Assembly (NCBI GenBank): GCA_001769535.1
Contig: MEOH01000016.1
Span: 62,001 to 126,000 of the forward strand
Direction: 5' to 3'
Length of the DNA stretch: 64,000 nucleotides
From: Bacteroidetes bacterium GWF2_38_335
GTDB taxonomy: Bacteria; Bacteroidota; Bacteroidia; Bacteroidales; GWF2-38-335
Positions 46,653 to 55,616 of the stretch are shown here, one piece after another (position 1 is the first letter of the stretch; each line of letters starts with the position of its first letter). Under the pieces are notes generated by a model, which searched no databases, was not told the DNA's origin, and saw only the letters and a list, made by a program, of their open reading frames with translations. A program made the translations under genes and the position numbers.

Positions 46653-47552
46653 ATGGAACTGAAACAATTATCGGCTTTTATTGATAAAGCAAAAGGAAAA
46701 ACCATAAAAAGACTTGTTGTGGCAGCCGCAGCCGACGAACCGGTGCTTGAAGCTGTGCGCGATGCAGTAAAAGAAGGAATCATCGTACCCATCCTTGTTG
46801 GTGATAAAACAGAAATCACAAACATCTGCAATAAAATCAATTTTAAACTTGACGGAATAGAAATCGTTCAGGAAAAAGATCCCCTGGCCGCTTCAGCTAA
46901 AGCAGTCGAAATAATTAAAAGCGGAAAAGGCGATATACTTATGAAGGGACTTGTTGGTACCGGCCCAATGCTAAAATATGTACTTGACAAAGAAAAAGGA
47001 TTGAGAAAGGGAAGCACTTTAAGTCACATTGCAATCTTTGAATCACCCTATTACCATAAACTTATTGCAGTGACTGATGCTGCGATGAATGTGACTCCAG
47101 ATTTTGATGAAAAAGTTGCCATCATCAACAATGCCGTTGAAGCCATGAAAAAACTGGGATACAAAAATCCAAAAATTGCTGTTATCGGTGCCGTTGAAAC
47201 CGTAAATCCTAAAATGGAAGCTACCGTTCATGCTGCCATGCTCACACAAATGAATAAACGCAATCAGATAAAAGGCTGCATCATTGACGGTCCGCTTGCC
47301 CTCGACAACGCCGTTTCAAAAGAAGCTGCCCATCACAAAGGAATTGTTAGCGAAGTGGCAGGCGATTGCGACCTGATCATGACTCCGGATATCAATTGCG
47401 GAAATATACTATACAAAAGCATCAATTTCCTGGGCGGAGGAATTTGCGCTGCAGTTATTATGGGTGCAACTGTTCCCATCGTTTTAACATCAAGATCTGA
47501 CAGCGACAGAAGTAAATTAATGTCTATTGCCATGGCTGCTGCAATGGAATAA
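46653..47552 (+). CDS. ptb: Phosphate butyryltransferase
   Basis: 299 residues, the usual Ptb length and shorter than Pta. It converts butyryl-CoA (or branched acyl-CoA such as isovaleryl-CoA) to the acyl phosphate. Motifs: GDILMKGLVGTGPMLKYVLD, STLSHIAIFESPYYHKLI, VTDAAMNVTPDFDEKVAIIN, VIGAVETVNPKMEATVHAA, CIIDGPLALDNAVS and LIMTPDINCGNILYKS. Followed after 12 bp by buk, with which it forms the standard two-enzyme route to butyrate and ATP. Confidence 0.95.
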   Translation: MELKQLSAFIDKAKGKTIKRLVVAAAADEPVLEAVRDAVKEGIIVPILVGDKTEITNICNKINFKLDGIEIVQEKDPLAASAKAVEIIKSGKGDILMKGLVGTGPMLKYVLDKEKGLRKGSTLSHIAIFESPYYHKLIAVTDAAMNVTPDFDEKVAIINNAVEAMKKLGYKNPKIAVIGAVETVNPKMEATVHAAMLTQMNKRNQIKGCIIDGPLALDNAVSKEAAHHKGIVSEVAGDCDLIMTPDINCGNILYKSINFLGGGICAAVIMGATVPIVLTSRSDSDRSKLMSIAMAAAME

Positions 47553-47564
47553 AAATGATTCGTT

Positions 47565-48641
47565 ATGAGTTTTTACAAAATTATCGTGATTAACCCGGGG
47601 TCAACTTCAACAAAAGTTGCCGTGACCCTTAACACAAAACTTCTTTTTCTGAAAAATATCAAGCACTCTCTTGAAGAAATTTCTCAGTTCAGAAAGATTG
47701 CCGATCAATATGAATTCAGAAAAAAAATCATTCTGGATGAGTTGGAAGATGCCGACATCAATATCAGCAAAGTAAATGCAGTCATTGGCCGTGGCGGTTT
47801 ATTAAAACCCATCGAGGGTGGTGTTTACCGGGTAAACGAAGCCATGATTAGAGATATCCATAATCCTATGGGTGAGCATGTTTCAAACCTTGGCGGAATT
47901 ATTGCCTATGAAATTGCTGCCATGATTGGAAAAGATATTCCTGCTTTTATTTCTGACCCAACCTGCATGGATGAATTGGAAGATGTGGCTAGAATATCAG
48001 GCCTTCCTGAAATTCCCCGTTTAAGTTTTCTTCACGCCCTGAACCAAAAAGCCACAGCACGAAGGTTTGCAAAGGAAAACGGCAAGCATTATGAAGAAAT
48101 GAATCTGATTGTTGTGCACATGGGTGGCGGTATTACTGTTGGCGCACACAAAAACGGAAGGATTATTGACACCAACAATGGGTTGAACGGCGATGGCCCT
48201 TTTAGTCCGGAACGTGCCGGAGGATTGCCATCCGGACAATTGGTTGAACTTTGTTATTCTGAAAAATATACCAAAACCGAAGTGCTTCATAAACTGAAAG
48301 GCGGCGGAGGCATGATTGCACACCTCGGCACAACCGACCTTATTGAAGTAGAAGACAGAATCGAAAAAGGTGACAAAAAAGCCGAGCTGATTTACGAAGC
48401 CATGGTGTATCAGACTGCCAAACTGATTGGCGGTATGAGCACTGTGCTAAAGGGAAAAGTGGAAGGCATTATTTTAACTGGTGGAATTGCATTCAGTGAA
48501 AAGTTTACCACCATGCTGATTGAACGCATCAACCATTTGGGACCCATTGTAATTTATCCCGGCGAAGATGAAATGTTGGCCCTGGCCATGAACTGCTTTA
48601 TGGCTCTGAAAGGCGAATTGGATGTAAAAGAATACATTTAA
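47565..48641 (+). CDS. buk: Butyrate kinase
   Basis: 358 residues, normal Buk length. ASKHA-fold kinase making ATP from butyryl phosphate or branched-chain acyl phosphates. Motifs: VINPGSTSTKVAV at the N-terminus, VIGRGGLLKPIEGGVYRVN, HVSNLGGIIAYEIA, FLHALNQKATARRFA, VVHMGGGITVGAHKNGRIID and GIILTGGIAFSEKF. Co-transcribed with ptb. Confidence 0.96.
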   Translation: MSFYKIIVINPGSTSTKVAVTLNTKLLFLKNIKHSLEEISQFRKIADQYEFRKKIILDELEDADINISKVNAVIGRGGLLKPIEGGVYRVNEAMIRDIHNPMGEHVSNLGGIIAYEIAAMIGKDIPAFISDPTCMDELEDVARISGLPEIPRLSFLHALNQKATARRFAKENGKHYEEMNLIVVHMGGGITVGAHKNGRIIDTNNGLNGDGPFSPERAGGLPSGQLVELCYSEKYTKTEVLHKLKGGGGMIAHLGTTDLIEVEDRIEKGDKKAELIYEAMVYQTAKLIGGMSTVLKGKVEGIILTGGIAFSEKFTTMLIERINHLGPIVIYPGEDEMLALAMNCFMALKGELDVKEYI

Positions 48642-48666
48642 TAACAGCTCCCTTAAATCTGAAAAT

Positions 48667-48696
48667 TTTGATATTTCAGAACTTTGTTTAGATTTG
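48667..48696 (+). promoter_or_regulatory. Bacteroidota-type promoter of the carboxyltransferase gene
   Basis: TTTG (48667-48670), 18 bases, TAGATTTG (48689-48696), 29 bp before the ATG at 48725. Confidence 0.65.
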
Positions 48697-48724
48697 CATT
48701 TGAATGAACTAACAACGATATTTT

Positions 48725-50332
48725 ATGTTTGTATTAGAAACAAAAATCAATACAAACTCTGACGAGTTCAAAAAGAACAAGGAAGAGTTTTTGAAACTCC
48801 TTGACAATTACAAGGAAATCCATAAAAAAACAACCTACGGCAGAGTAGACAGTGCCATTGACCTGCACAAAAAAAGAGGCAAACTTTTAGCAAGGGAACG
48901 CATCGACCTGTTGGTTGATCCCAACACGCCATTTCTCGAACTGTCAGCACTTGCTGCAATTGACCAGTATGATAATGGGTTCCCTTCAGCCGGAATTGTA
49001 ACCGGGATAGGTATCGTTCACGGCCGCGAAGTGGTTATCATTGCCAATGACGCGACTGTTAAAGGCGGTACTTACATGAAATGGACCATCAAAAAACACC
49101 TTCGTGCACAGGAAATTGCCATGGAAAATCTTTTGCCATGTATTTATATGGTAGACAGTGGTGGTGCTTTTCTTCCCGAGCAGGATACTGTTTTTCCCGA
49201 TAAAGACCATTTTGGAAGATTCTTCTATAATCAGGCCCGTATGTCATCAATGGATATTCCTCAGGTTGCCATTGTTATGGGATCTTGTACAGCAGGCGGA
49301 GCTTATGTTCCGGCTATGTCTGACGAAACCATCATCATCAGAAACCAGGGAACCATTTTCCTTGGGGGACCTCCATTGGTTAAAGCTGCTACCGGCGAAG
49401 TGGTGACTCCCGAAGAACTTGGCGGCGCCGAAGTACACACATCCATTTCGGGTGTTGCCGACCATATTGCAGAAGATGATACCCATGCCATCCAGATTTG
49501 CAGAAATATTTTCCAGTCAATGCGAAAAAAACAAAGACAAAAACTGGATATCGCTCCCATCGAAGAGCCAGCTTATGACCCCACTGAACTGTATGGAATC
49601 GCCCCCATCGATCTTAAAAAAATGATCGACCCACGCGAAATTATCATGAGGATTGTTGACGGAAGTAAATTTCATGAATTCAAAGAAAAATACGCCACCA
49701 CCATTGTCACCGGTTTTGCCCGTGTAATGGGTTATCCTGTTGGTATTATTGCTAATAATGGTGTGCTTTTTTCCGAATCTGCCCTCAAAGCCACTCATTT
49801 TATTGAGATATGCAACACCCGCAAAATTCCATTGGTCTTTTTACAGAATATCACCGGATTTATTGTAGGTAAAGACTTTGAAAGAAAAGGTATTGCGAAA
49901 GACGGAGCCAAAATGGTTCACGCTGTCGCCAATGCCAATGTACCAAAATTTACTTTCCTTATCGGAGGTTCATTCGGTGCCGGTAATTACGGGATGTCGG
50001 GCAGGGCATTTGGACCAAGAATGTTGTTCATGTGGCCCAATGCAAAAATATCTGTTATGGGAGGCGAACAGGCTGCCAATGTTCTGATTCAGGTTAAAAT
50101 GGATCAGTATAAATCAAAAGGACAGGAAATGCCAAAAGAAGAAGTTGACCAGATGAAATCATCCATCATGGCAAAATACGAAAAAGAAGGTTCTTGCTAC
50201 TATTCAACTTCGAGATTATGGGATGACGGTATCCTTGATCCTGTTGATACACGCAAAGTCATTGCCATGGGAATTGCAACTTCATTGAACAATCCTTACC
50301 CTGAACATAAGGTGGGTGTATTTAGAATGTAA
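48725..50332 (+). CDS. Acyl-CoA carboxyltransferase, methylcrotonyl-CoA carboxylase beta-like
   Basis: 535 residues, the length of methylcrotonyl-CoA carboxylase beta (LiuB). It moves a carboxyl group between biotin and an acyl-CoA. Subfamily-like stretches: [85 protein letters not shown], and in the C-terminal half [20 protein letters not shown] and [13 protein letters not shown]. Both oxyanion-forming glycine regions are intact. No biotin carboxylase is encoded in the window; the only biotin carrier is the 5S-like protein at 55.6 kb, with which it could form a complex. Followed by repeat array A and a LiuC-like hydratase. Confidence 0.9.
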   Translation: MFVLETKINTNSDEFKKNKEEFLKLLDNYKEIHKKTTYGRVDSAIDLHKKRGKLLARERIDLLVDPNTPFLELSALAAIDQYDNGFPSAGIVTGIGIVHGREVVIIANDATVKGGTYMKWTIKKHLRAQEIAMENLLPCIYMVDSGGAFLPEQDTVFPDKDHFGRFFYNQARMSSMDIPQVAIVMGSCTAGGAYVPAMSDETIIIRNQGTIFLGGPPLVKAATGEVVTPEELGGAEVHTSISGVADHIAEDDTHAIQICRNIFQSMRKKQRQKLDIAPIEEPAYDPTELYGIAPIDLKKMIDPREIIMRIVDGSKFHEFKEKYATTIVTGFARVMGYPVGIIANNGVLFSESALKATHFIEICNTRKIPLVFLQNITGFIVGKDFERKGIAKDGAKMVHAVANANVPKFTFLIGGSFGAGNYGMSGRAFGPRMLFMWPNAKISVMGGEQAANVLIQVKMDQYKSKGQEMPKEEVDQMKSSIMAKYEKEGSCYYSTSRLWDDGILDPVDTRKVIAMGIATSLNNPYPEHKVGVFRM

Positions 50333-50339
50333 TTTTTTG

Positions 50340-50560
50340 GCCGCTAATGCGCTAATGATATTATATTTTTTTGGCCGCTAATGCGCTAATATTTTAATTT
50401 GTAATCTATTCGCATATTAGCGGCAAAACAAAACCAACTATATACCAAACATTCGCGCATTAGCGGCTATAAAACATCAACAACAATTAACCCATTCATT
50501 CGCGCATTAGCGGCCAAAAATATCAACAACAATTAATCCATTCATTCGCGCATTAGCGGC
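50340..50560. repeat. Repeat array A: six copies of a 17-bp repeat
   Basis: Consensus GCCGCTAATGCGCGAAT, containing the dyad CGC-TAAT-GCG. Copies 1-2 read on the plus strand (50340-50356, 50374-50390) and copies 3-6 in the opposite orientation (50408-50424, 50451-50467, 50498-50514, 50544-50560). The last three are tandem with 46-47 bp spacing and similar spacers containing ATCAACAACAATTAA. The last copy ends 13 bp before the LiuC-like gene. Confidence 0.95.
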
Positions 50561-50573
50561 AAATAAAAACAAT

Positions 50574-51362
50574 ATGAAAAAACACGAAACAATAGAATTC
50601 GAATTAAAAGACGGTATCGGAACCGTTTGGTTCAATCGTCCCGATAAACACAATGCCCTTAACGATGTCATGATTTCGGAAGTCATTGACTGTTTTGAGG
50701 AAATAAACAAAATGCCTGAAGTCAGGATTGCTGTTGTCAAAGGGCGCGGACCATCATTCTGTGCCGGTGCCGACCTCAACTACATGAAAGGCATTGCACA
50801 ATTTGGATATGAGCAAAACTATCAGGATAGTTTGCGTCTTGCCAAATGTTTCAACGTTATTTACACCTGCAACAAACCCACCATTGCAGTAGTTCATGGT
50901 GCCGCCATTGGCGGAGCAAACGGAATTTTAGCCGCCTGCGATTTTGTTTATTGCGACGACGAAACAAAATTTGCTTTCAGCGAAGTGAAACTGGGAATTG
51001 CTCCGGCCACCATCTCCCCTTACGTCACAAAAAGGGTGGGCGAATATGGCTCGCGCGACTTAATGCTCACCGGACGCAGATTTACCGGAAAAGAAGCAGA
51101 GTGGTATCGCTTGGTCAATAAATCAGTCCCGGCAGCCGAACTTGAAGAATACGTGACCAAAATGATCGGAGTACTTATGACCAGTGGTCCGGACGCCATG
51201 GCCGCCTGCAAAAAACTCATATTCGACATTTCGAACAAGCTTTCATTTGATGAATCCATTGACTACACAGCCAGATTAATTGCCGAACTCAGGGCATCGA
51301 AAGAAGGACAGGAAGGTATGGCTTCATTTTTGGAGAAGAGGAAGCCGAATTGGGTGAAATAG
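50574..51362 (+). CDS. Enoyl-CoA hydratase/isomerase, LiuC (methylglutaconyl-CoA hydratase)-like
   Basis: 262 residues, crotonase fold. Oxyanion-hole segments FCAGADLNYMKG and AAIGGANGILAACDF are present. Canonical crotonase carries Glu in the second segment (GGGCELA); here it is GGANGILA, while the second catalytic Glu is kept in FSEVKLGIAPATISPYV. Both features, especially LGIAPATISPYV, match LiuC-type methylglutaconyl-CoA hydratases of leucine degradation. The product would be 3-hydroxy-3-methylglutaryl-CoA. It follows a methylcrotonyl-CoA carboxylase beta-like gene, which supports this, although HMG-CoA lyase is not in the window. Confidence 0.87.
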   Translation: MKKHETIEFELKDGIGTVWFNRPDKHNALNDVMISEVIDCFEEINKMPEVRIAVVKGRGPSFCAGADLNYMKGIAQFGYEQNYQDSLRLAKCFNVIYTCNKPTIAVVHGAAIGGANGILAACDFVYCDDETKFAFSEVKLGIAPATISPYVTKRVGEYGSRDLMLTGRRFTGKEAEWYRLVNKSVPAAELEEYVTKMIGVLMTSGPDAMAACKKLIFDISNKLSFDESIDYTARLIAELRASKEGQEGMASFLEKRKPNWVK

Positions 51363-51464
51363 TACCCTTTCCAAAATCTACGAGGGCTCTCTAACTTAGC
51401 AGTAACGAGTTGAAGTTAAGGGGTTAATTTATTTGTTTTTTTTAGGTTACCTAGAAAATATTAC

Positions 51465-51472
51465 TATATTTG
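51465..51472 (+). promoter_or_regulatory. -7 promoter element of the outer-membrane/SpoIIE pair
   Basis: TATATTTG, exact TAnnTTTG, 34 bp before the TTG start at 51506. A TTAG at 51442 sits at the -33 distance, a weak match. Confidence 0.5.
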
Positions 51473-51505
51473 TTTGTGATTATTAACCTATAAAGAAAAA
51501 GACCT

Positions 51506-52411
51506 TTGAACAGCAACAAAGTAAATAAATATCTTTTCAGGATCATTTTTGTTTGGTCACTTTTCCTTTTTCAGCCGGTTTGTTCTCAGGATTATATAGA
51601 TTTATTAAGTGCCGGCACAAACTATGTGCCCGACAATAAATACGAAAACAGTGATTCAAGTTTCAAATTAGCCCATAATTTCTTACATATTCAATATCCA
51701 AAAGTCTTTGAAAACAAAGATGTTTTTCTCACGAAATTATCCTTAAACCATTATCGCTGGGCCGAAACATCCAATCTCGATTTTTATAATATTTATCTTC
51801 AACTTGGACTTCTGAAACACTTCGGTGAAAAAACCAGTCTGAGATTCGCTGTAACCCCAAAAATATCAAGTCAGCTAAAAGACATCGAAGGCAATGATTT
51901 TGTGGTTCCCGTGATCGGAGTTTTACAGCTCAAGCCCAAAGAAACTTTTTCCTGGGGATTGGGAATCTATTACTCCTATGAGTTTTTTGGACATTACTTT
52001 AATCCTGCCATTTATATCAAGTGGGACATCAATGACCATCTGACATTCTATTCGGATTTCCCATCTTACGGATATCTTGCTTATCACAAAGATCAGAAAC
52101 TGAATACAGGAATTTGGATTGCCTCTTCCACAACATCAGTCAGATTATCCAACGAATACAACAGCAGATATATTCAGAAAGGTTATGTGGATGCCTCCTG
52201 GTTTTATGACCTCTATCTTACAAAAAACATTGTCATCAGAGCCAAGGCAGGGTATTCTGTAATGAGAGCACTCGACCTGTATGCAAAAAATGACAAAGTG
52301 CCTTTCACTTTTTCAGTGATGGAATTCAACGACGAAAGAGTCCAGCTGAATGATGATATTGACGATGCATTTTTCTTTGAAATCAGTTTAAATTACAGAT
52401 ATCATTACTAG
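51506..52411 (+). CDS. Predicted outer-membrane beta-barrel protein (DUF6268-like)
   Basis: 301 residues from a TTG start; no in-frame ATG precedes the mature region, and the first 28 residues form a signal peptide ending QPVCSQ. The rest alternates amphipathic strands and short turns (FLTKLSLNHYRWAETSNLDF, SWGLGIYYSYEFFGHYFNPA, IVIRAKAGYSVMRALDLY) and ends in aromatic NYRYHY, consistent with an outer-membrane barrel of the DUF6268 type. Family assignment is tentative. It precedes the DISM/SpoIIE gene by 3 bp, so the two products probably function together. Confidence 0.75.
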   Translation: MNSNKVNKYLFRIIFVWSLFLFQPVCSQDYIDLLSAGTNYVPDNKYENSDSSFKLAHNFLHIQYPKVFENKDVFLTKLSLNHYRWAETSNLDFYNIYLQLGLLKHFGEKTSLRFAVTPKISSQLKDIEGNDFVVPVIGVLQLKPKETFSWGLGIYYSYEFFGHYFNPAIYIKWDINDHLTFYSDFPSYGYLAYHKDQKLNTGIWIASSTTSVRLSNEYNSRYIQKGYVDASWFYDLYLTKNIVIRAKAGYSVMRALDLYAKNDKVPFTFSVMEFNDERVQLNDDIDDAFFFEISLNYRYHY

Positions 52412-52414
52412 ACC

Positions 52415-54616
52415 ATGAAAATTAACCTTTATATAAAAGCCGGACTTATTCAATTGAATATCCTGTTTTTGCTTTTATCTGCTTCCATGGTCGCACAATC
52501 TGGTTTTGAAGCAAAAAACGGCATTCTTGATCTTTCAAATTACGATCTGGTTAACAGTCGGAATGCCAGTTTAAAAGGCGAATGGAAATATTGCCCTGAA
52601 AAACTACTGAGTCCTGAAATGGCATTATCCAATATCAATTGGTGCCTCGTAAAAGTCCCCAAAAACCTGAAAGGACAGGAATGCGGTTCAAATGTTCTTG
52701 AAGCAAAAGGATTTGGCACTTATTATCTGATGGTGCTGATAAACCCTGAACTAAAAGGAAAAAGATTGCTTTTAAAAACAACCGGAATACCTTCATCATC
52801 ATTGGTATATATTAACAATGAACTTGTTGGAAAGAGCGGAACGGTATCTGAAAATGAAGAAAGTTATCAGCCCGACATGAAAATTCATTTTCAGGAATTC
52901 ACTCCGGTTTCCGACACCCTGCATATTGTAGTGCAGGTTTCAAATTACAAAATCAGCAAGTTTGGTTTGTATTATAATATTGAGCTCGGACTGGCAGATA
53001 ATATCCGGTCATCAGAGCTCATGGGCGTTGCCTGGGATTTCTTTATTATTGGCTGCATTTTATTGATGATGATGTATCATCTGGTGTTGTTTTTCCTCAG
53101 GAAAAAAGACAGGTCAAATTTGTTTTTTGCCATTGCCTGTTTCGCATTCGCCTATTATACTTTGAGTCTGAGCGAAACATTTTTTCAGATTATGCCCGAA
53201 ATGGGATTTTCTGAGGCTCTTAAGCTTAAACGAATTGCCCTTTACATTTCACTCCCGGCCATGTCGCTTTTCTTCTTTCATGTGCTGAGAAAGGACTTTT
53301 CAAAACTCATGCTGAAAATCATTGTTATCATTTGCAGTGCTTATATTTTAGCCAACATTTTCCTGAAGCTCAGCATCAGTGACAATTTGATTGTTTCATT
53401 CAGGTTTGTGGGATTAATAATTACCCTATATATCCTTTTCGTCATTATAAAAGCGCTTATAAAAAAACGCGAGGGAGCATTAATTCTGGCCATTGGCAAT
53501 TTAATTCTGCTTGCCTCCATCATAAATGATTTTTTATACAACGCCCAGGTTATTTACAGTACTGATCTCATGCCACTCGGAATGCTTTTCTTTCTCTTCC
53601 TTCAATCATATTTATTGGCTACAAGGTTTAACCGGTCTTTTGTCATGAATGAAAAACTGACTGAGGAACTGACTTACATCAACAAAAACCTTGAAAAAAT
53701 CGTTGAAGAAAGAACCGAAGAAATTACATTCCAGAAAAAACAAATTGAAGAGAAAAACGAAGAACTGCACCAGCTTCTGGAGGAAGTCTCATCACAAAGA
53801 GATGAAATAGAAGCCCAGCGTGATCTGGTCACAGAACAAAAAGAGCACATTGAGGAAATACACAAGGAAGTGTCGCAGAGTATTGACTATGCCACCCGCC
53901 TGCAGTCTGCTATTTTACCCGATAAAAACATTCTGAAAGATAATATTTCCGATTTCTTTGTCATGTTTCACCCACGCGACAAGGTCTCAGGTGATTTTTA
54001 CTGGTGGGCAAACATAGAAGGCCACACTATTATTACGGCTGTTGACTGCACCGGACATGGTGTTCCGGGTGCATTTATGAGCATGTTGGGTGTTTCGTAT
54101 CTCAGGGAAATTGTATTAAAGGAATATGTGACACACCCCGGAGTCATACTGAGAAAAATGCGCAAGGAAATCATCCGCTCACTCAAGCAAAAAGGCGTTT
54201 CGGGCGAGCAAAAAGACGGTATGGACATGGCATTGGTTTCTATCAGTCATGCTGATAATAAAATGCTGTTTGCCGGAGCCAACAATCCATTGTATTTTAT
54301 AAGAAACGGCGTACTTACCGAATATAAACCAGATAAAATGCCCATTGCCATCTATGAGAAAATGGACAATTACACAGTGCATGAAATAACCGTTGAAAAA
54401 GGAGATATGTTTTACTTGTTCAGCGATGGCTTGGCCGATCAGTTTGGCGGACCCAACGGAAAGAAATTCATGTACAAGCAATTCAAAGAAATACTCACTG
54501 CCAACAGTCATCTGCCCATGGAAGAACAAAAACAGGCCCTGAGCGATGCCTTCGAAAGCTGGAAAGGATACCATGAGCAAATTGATGATGTTGTGGTTAT
54601 TGGGATTCGGATTTGA
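52415..54616 (+). CDS. 7TMR-DISM receptor with coiled coil and SpoIIE-type PP2C phosphatase
   Basis: 733 residues. Signal peptide (1-28); extracytoplasmic jelly-roll domain of the DISM type (40-195, FGTYYLMVLINPELKGKRLL); seven membrane helices (205-405, starting FFIIGCILLMMMYHLVLFFL); a Glu-rich coiled coil (410-490); and a SpoIIE/RsbU phosphatase (500-733) with DKVSGDFYWW, TAVDCTGHGVPGAFMSMLG, GMDMALVSI, FSDGLADQFGG and a terminal DDVVVIGI metal site. It should detect a small ligand outside the membrane and dephosphorylate a STAS protein in the cytoplasm; the STAS gene at 5.9 kb is a candidate, but the link is speculative. Co-transcribed with the outer-membrane gene. Confidence 0.92.
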   Translation: MKINLYIKAGLIQLNILFLLLSASMVAQSGFEAKNGILDLSNYDLVNSRNASLKGEWKYCPEKLLSPEMALSNINWCLVKVPKNLKGQECGSNVLEAKGFGTYYLMVLINPELKGKRLLLKTTGIPSSSLVYINNELVGKSGTVSENEESYQPDMKIHFQEFTPVSDTLHIVVQVSNYKISKFGLYYNIELGLADNIRSSELMGVAWDFFIIGCILLMMMYHLVLFFLRKKDRSNLFFAIACFAFAYYTLSLSETFFQIMPEMGFSEALKLKRIALYISLPAMSLFFFHVLRKDFSKLMLKIIVIICSAYILANIFLKLSISDNLIVSFRFVGLIITLYILFVIIKALIKKREGALILAIGNLILLASIINDFLYNAQVIYSTDLMPLGMLFFLFLQSYLLATRFNRSFVMNEKLTEELTYINKNLEKIVEERTEEITFQKKQIEEKNEELHQLLEEVSSQRDEIEAQRDLVTEQKEHIEEIHKEVSQSIDYATRLQSAILPDKNILKDNISDFFVMFHPRDKVSGDFYWWANIEGHTIITAVDCTGHGVPGAFMSMLGVSYLREIVLKEYVTHPGVILRKMRKEIIRSLKQKGVSGEQKDGMDMALVSISHADNKMLFAGANNPLYFIRNGVLTEYKPDKMPIAIYEKMDNYTVHEITVEKGDMFYLFSDGLADQFGGPNGKKFMYKQFKEILTANSHLPMEEQKQALSDAFESWKGYHEQIDDVVVIGIRI

Positions 54617-54625
54617 GTTATAATT

Positions 54626-54906
54626 GCCGCTAATGCGCTAATGAATAATTATAAATATAAATGCCTTTTTCTTTTATTTGCCGCTAATGCGCGAATGAAA
54701 AATAATAAGTGAAAAGTATTTTTTATGTAAGACGACAACTTTTACACAATTCATTCGCGAATTAGCGGCTAAAAAATATCAAAAATTTTACCAATTCATT
54801 CGCGCATTAGCGGCTAAAAATATCAACAACATTTTACCCATTTATTCTCGCATTAGCGGCCAAAAAAATCAACAACATTTTACCAATTCATTCGCGCATT
54901 AGCGGC
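54626..54906. repeat. Repeat array B: six copies of the 17-bp repeat
   Basis: Same family and same orientation pattern as array A: two plus-strand copies (54626-54642, 54680-54696) followed by four inverted copies (54753-54769, 54798-54814, 54844-54860, 54890-54906) at 45-46 bp spacing. The third and fifth copies carry single substitutions (ATTCGCGAATTAGCGGC, ATTCTCGCATTAGCGGC). It fills the 308-bp gap between the SpoIIE gene and the GxxExxY gene. Confidence 0.95.
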
Positions 54907-54924
54907 CAAAAAAACCAGCAGCAA

Positions 54925-55320
54925 TTATTTAAACCGACTATTCTCCAACACAATCCTTTTATAATTAAGTCTGGGCTCACCAAAATTCACTAAAAGGCAC
55001 AATTTGTTTCCAGATAGTTTCAGATAGTTTATACATTGAGCAATATGTTCCTCAGAAAAACCCTTTGAAAGCGCTTTTACTTCAAAAATTATTTGGTCTG
55101 ATATTACAAAGTCTGCTTTAAAACGATGTGGTAAAATTATCCCTTTATAATTAACGGTATAAAGCACTTCCCTATCAAATATAATATCAGCATTTTCAAA
55201 CTCCATTTCCAGTGCATCCTTATATACAATTTCCTTAAAACCATGACCAAGATTGTTATGAACTTCCATACAAAGCCCAATAATCTGAAAAACCTCTTTT
55301 TTATAAATCAAATCAGACAT
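54925..55320 (-). CDS. GxxExxY protein, PDDEXK nuclease-like
   Basis: 131 residues from the ATG at 55320; another ATG four codons upstream is possible. The family signature GFKEIVY follows CMEVHNNLGHG, and the PDDEXK-type core is visible as FKADFVISDQIIFEVKAL (Asp, then Glu-x-Lys), ending in LLVNFGEPRLNYKRIV. Related proteins are small and found in many genomes without a settled function; the fold suggests a nuclease. The gene is on the minus strand, between repeat arrays B and C, 18 bp from the nearest B copy, which suggests that gene and repeats moved or expanded together. Confidence 0.88.
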   Translation of the reverse strand: MSDLIYKKEVFQIIGLCMEVHNNLGHGFKEIVYKDALEMEFENADIIFDREVLYTVNYKGIILPHRFKADFVISDQIIFEVKALSKGFSEEHIAQCINYLKLSGNKLCLLVNFGEPRLNYKRIVLENSRFK

Positions 55321-55417
55321 GAAAATATTCATTTTTATTAACTAATTTTTTTTACAATTATACAATAATATTTATTAATTTATAATTTTTTTTATGTTAT
55401 ATTATAATCTATTAAAC

Positions 55418-55563
55418 ATTCGCGCATTAGCGGCTTAAAGAAATCCTACCATCAAAATCATTCGCGCATTAGCGGCATAAAATAAAAAACATCAAAAAAA
55501 CACATTCGCGCATTAGCGGCTTAAAATAAAAAACATCAAAAAACACATTCGCGCATTAGCGGC
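55418..55563. repeat. Repeat array C: four copies of the 17-bp repeat
   Basis: Copies at 55418-55434, 55460-55476, 55504-55520 and 55547-55563, all identical to ATTCGCGCATTAGCGGC and all in the inverted orientation, with 42-44 bp spacing and AAAATAAAAAACATCAAA spacers. It lies between the start of the GxxExxY gene and the start of the biotinylated carboxyltransferase gene. Confidence 0.95.
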
Positions 55564-55616
55564 ATACTAAAAAAATCAATATATTAGCATCGTTATTGAA
55601 TGAACAAACGGAATCT

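Noticed and set aside
51506-54616. Interpretation of the repeat-rich 50-61 kb region as a prophage or integrative element
   Set aside because: No integrase, transposase, phage or conjugation gene is visible, and metabolic genes are interspersed throughout.
50340-55563. CRISPR-like arrays (short repeats at regular 42-47 bp spacing)
   Set aside because: Repeats are only 17 bp, the spacers are AT-rich and similar to each other, orientation changes within arrays, and no cas gene is nearby.
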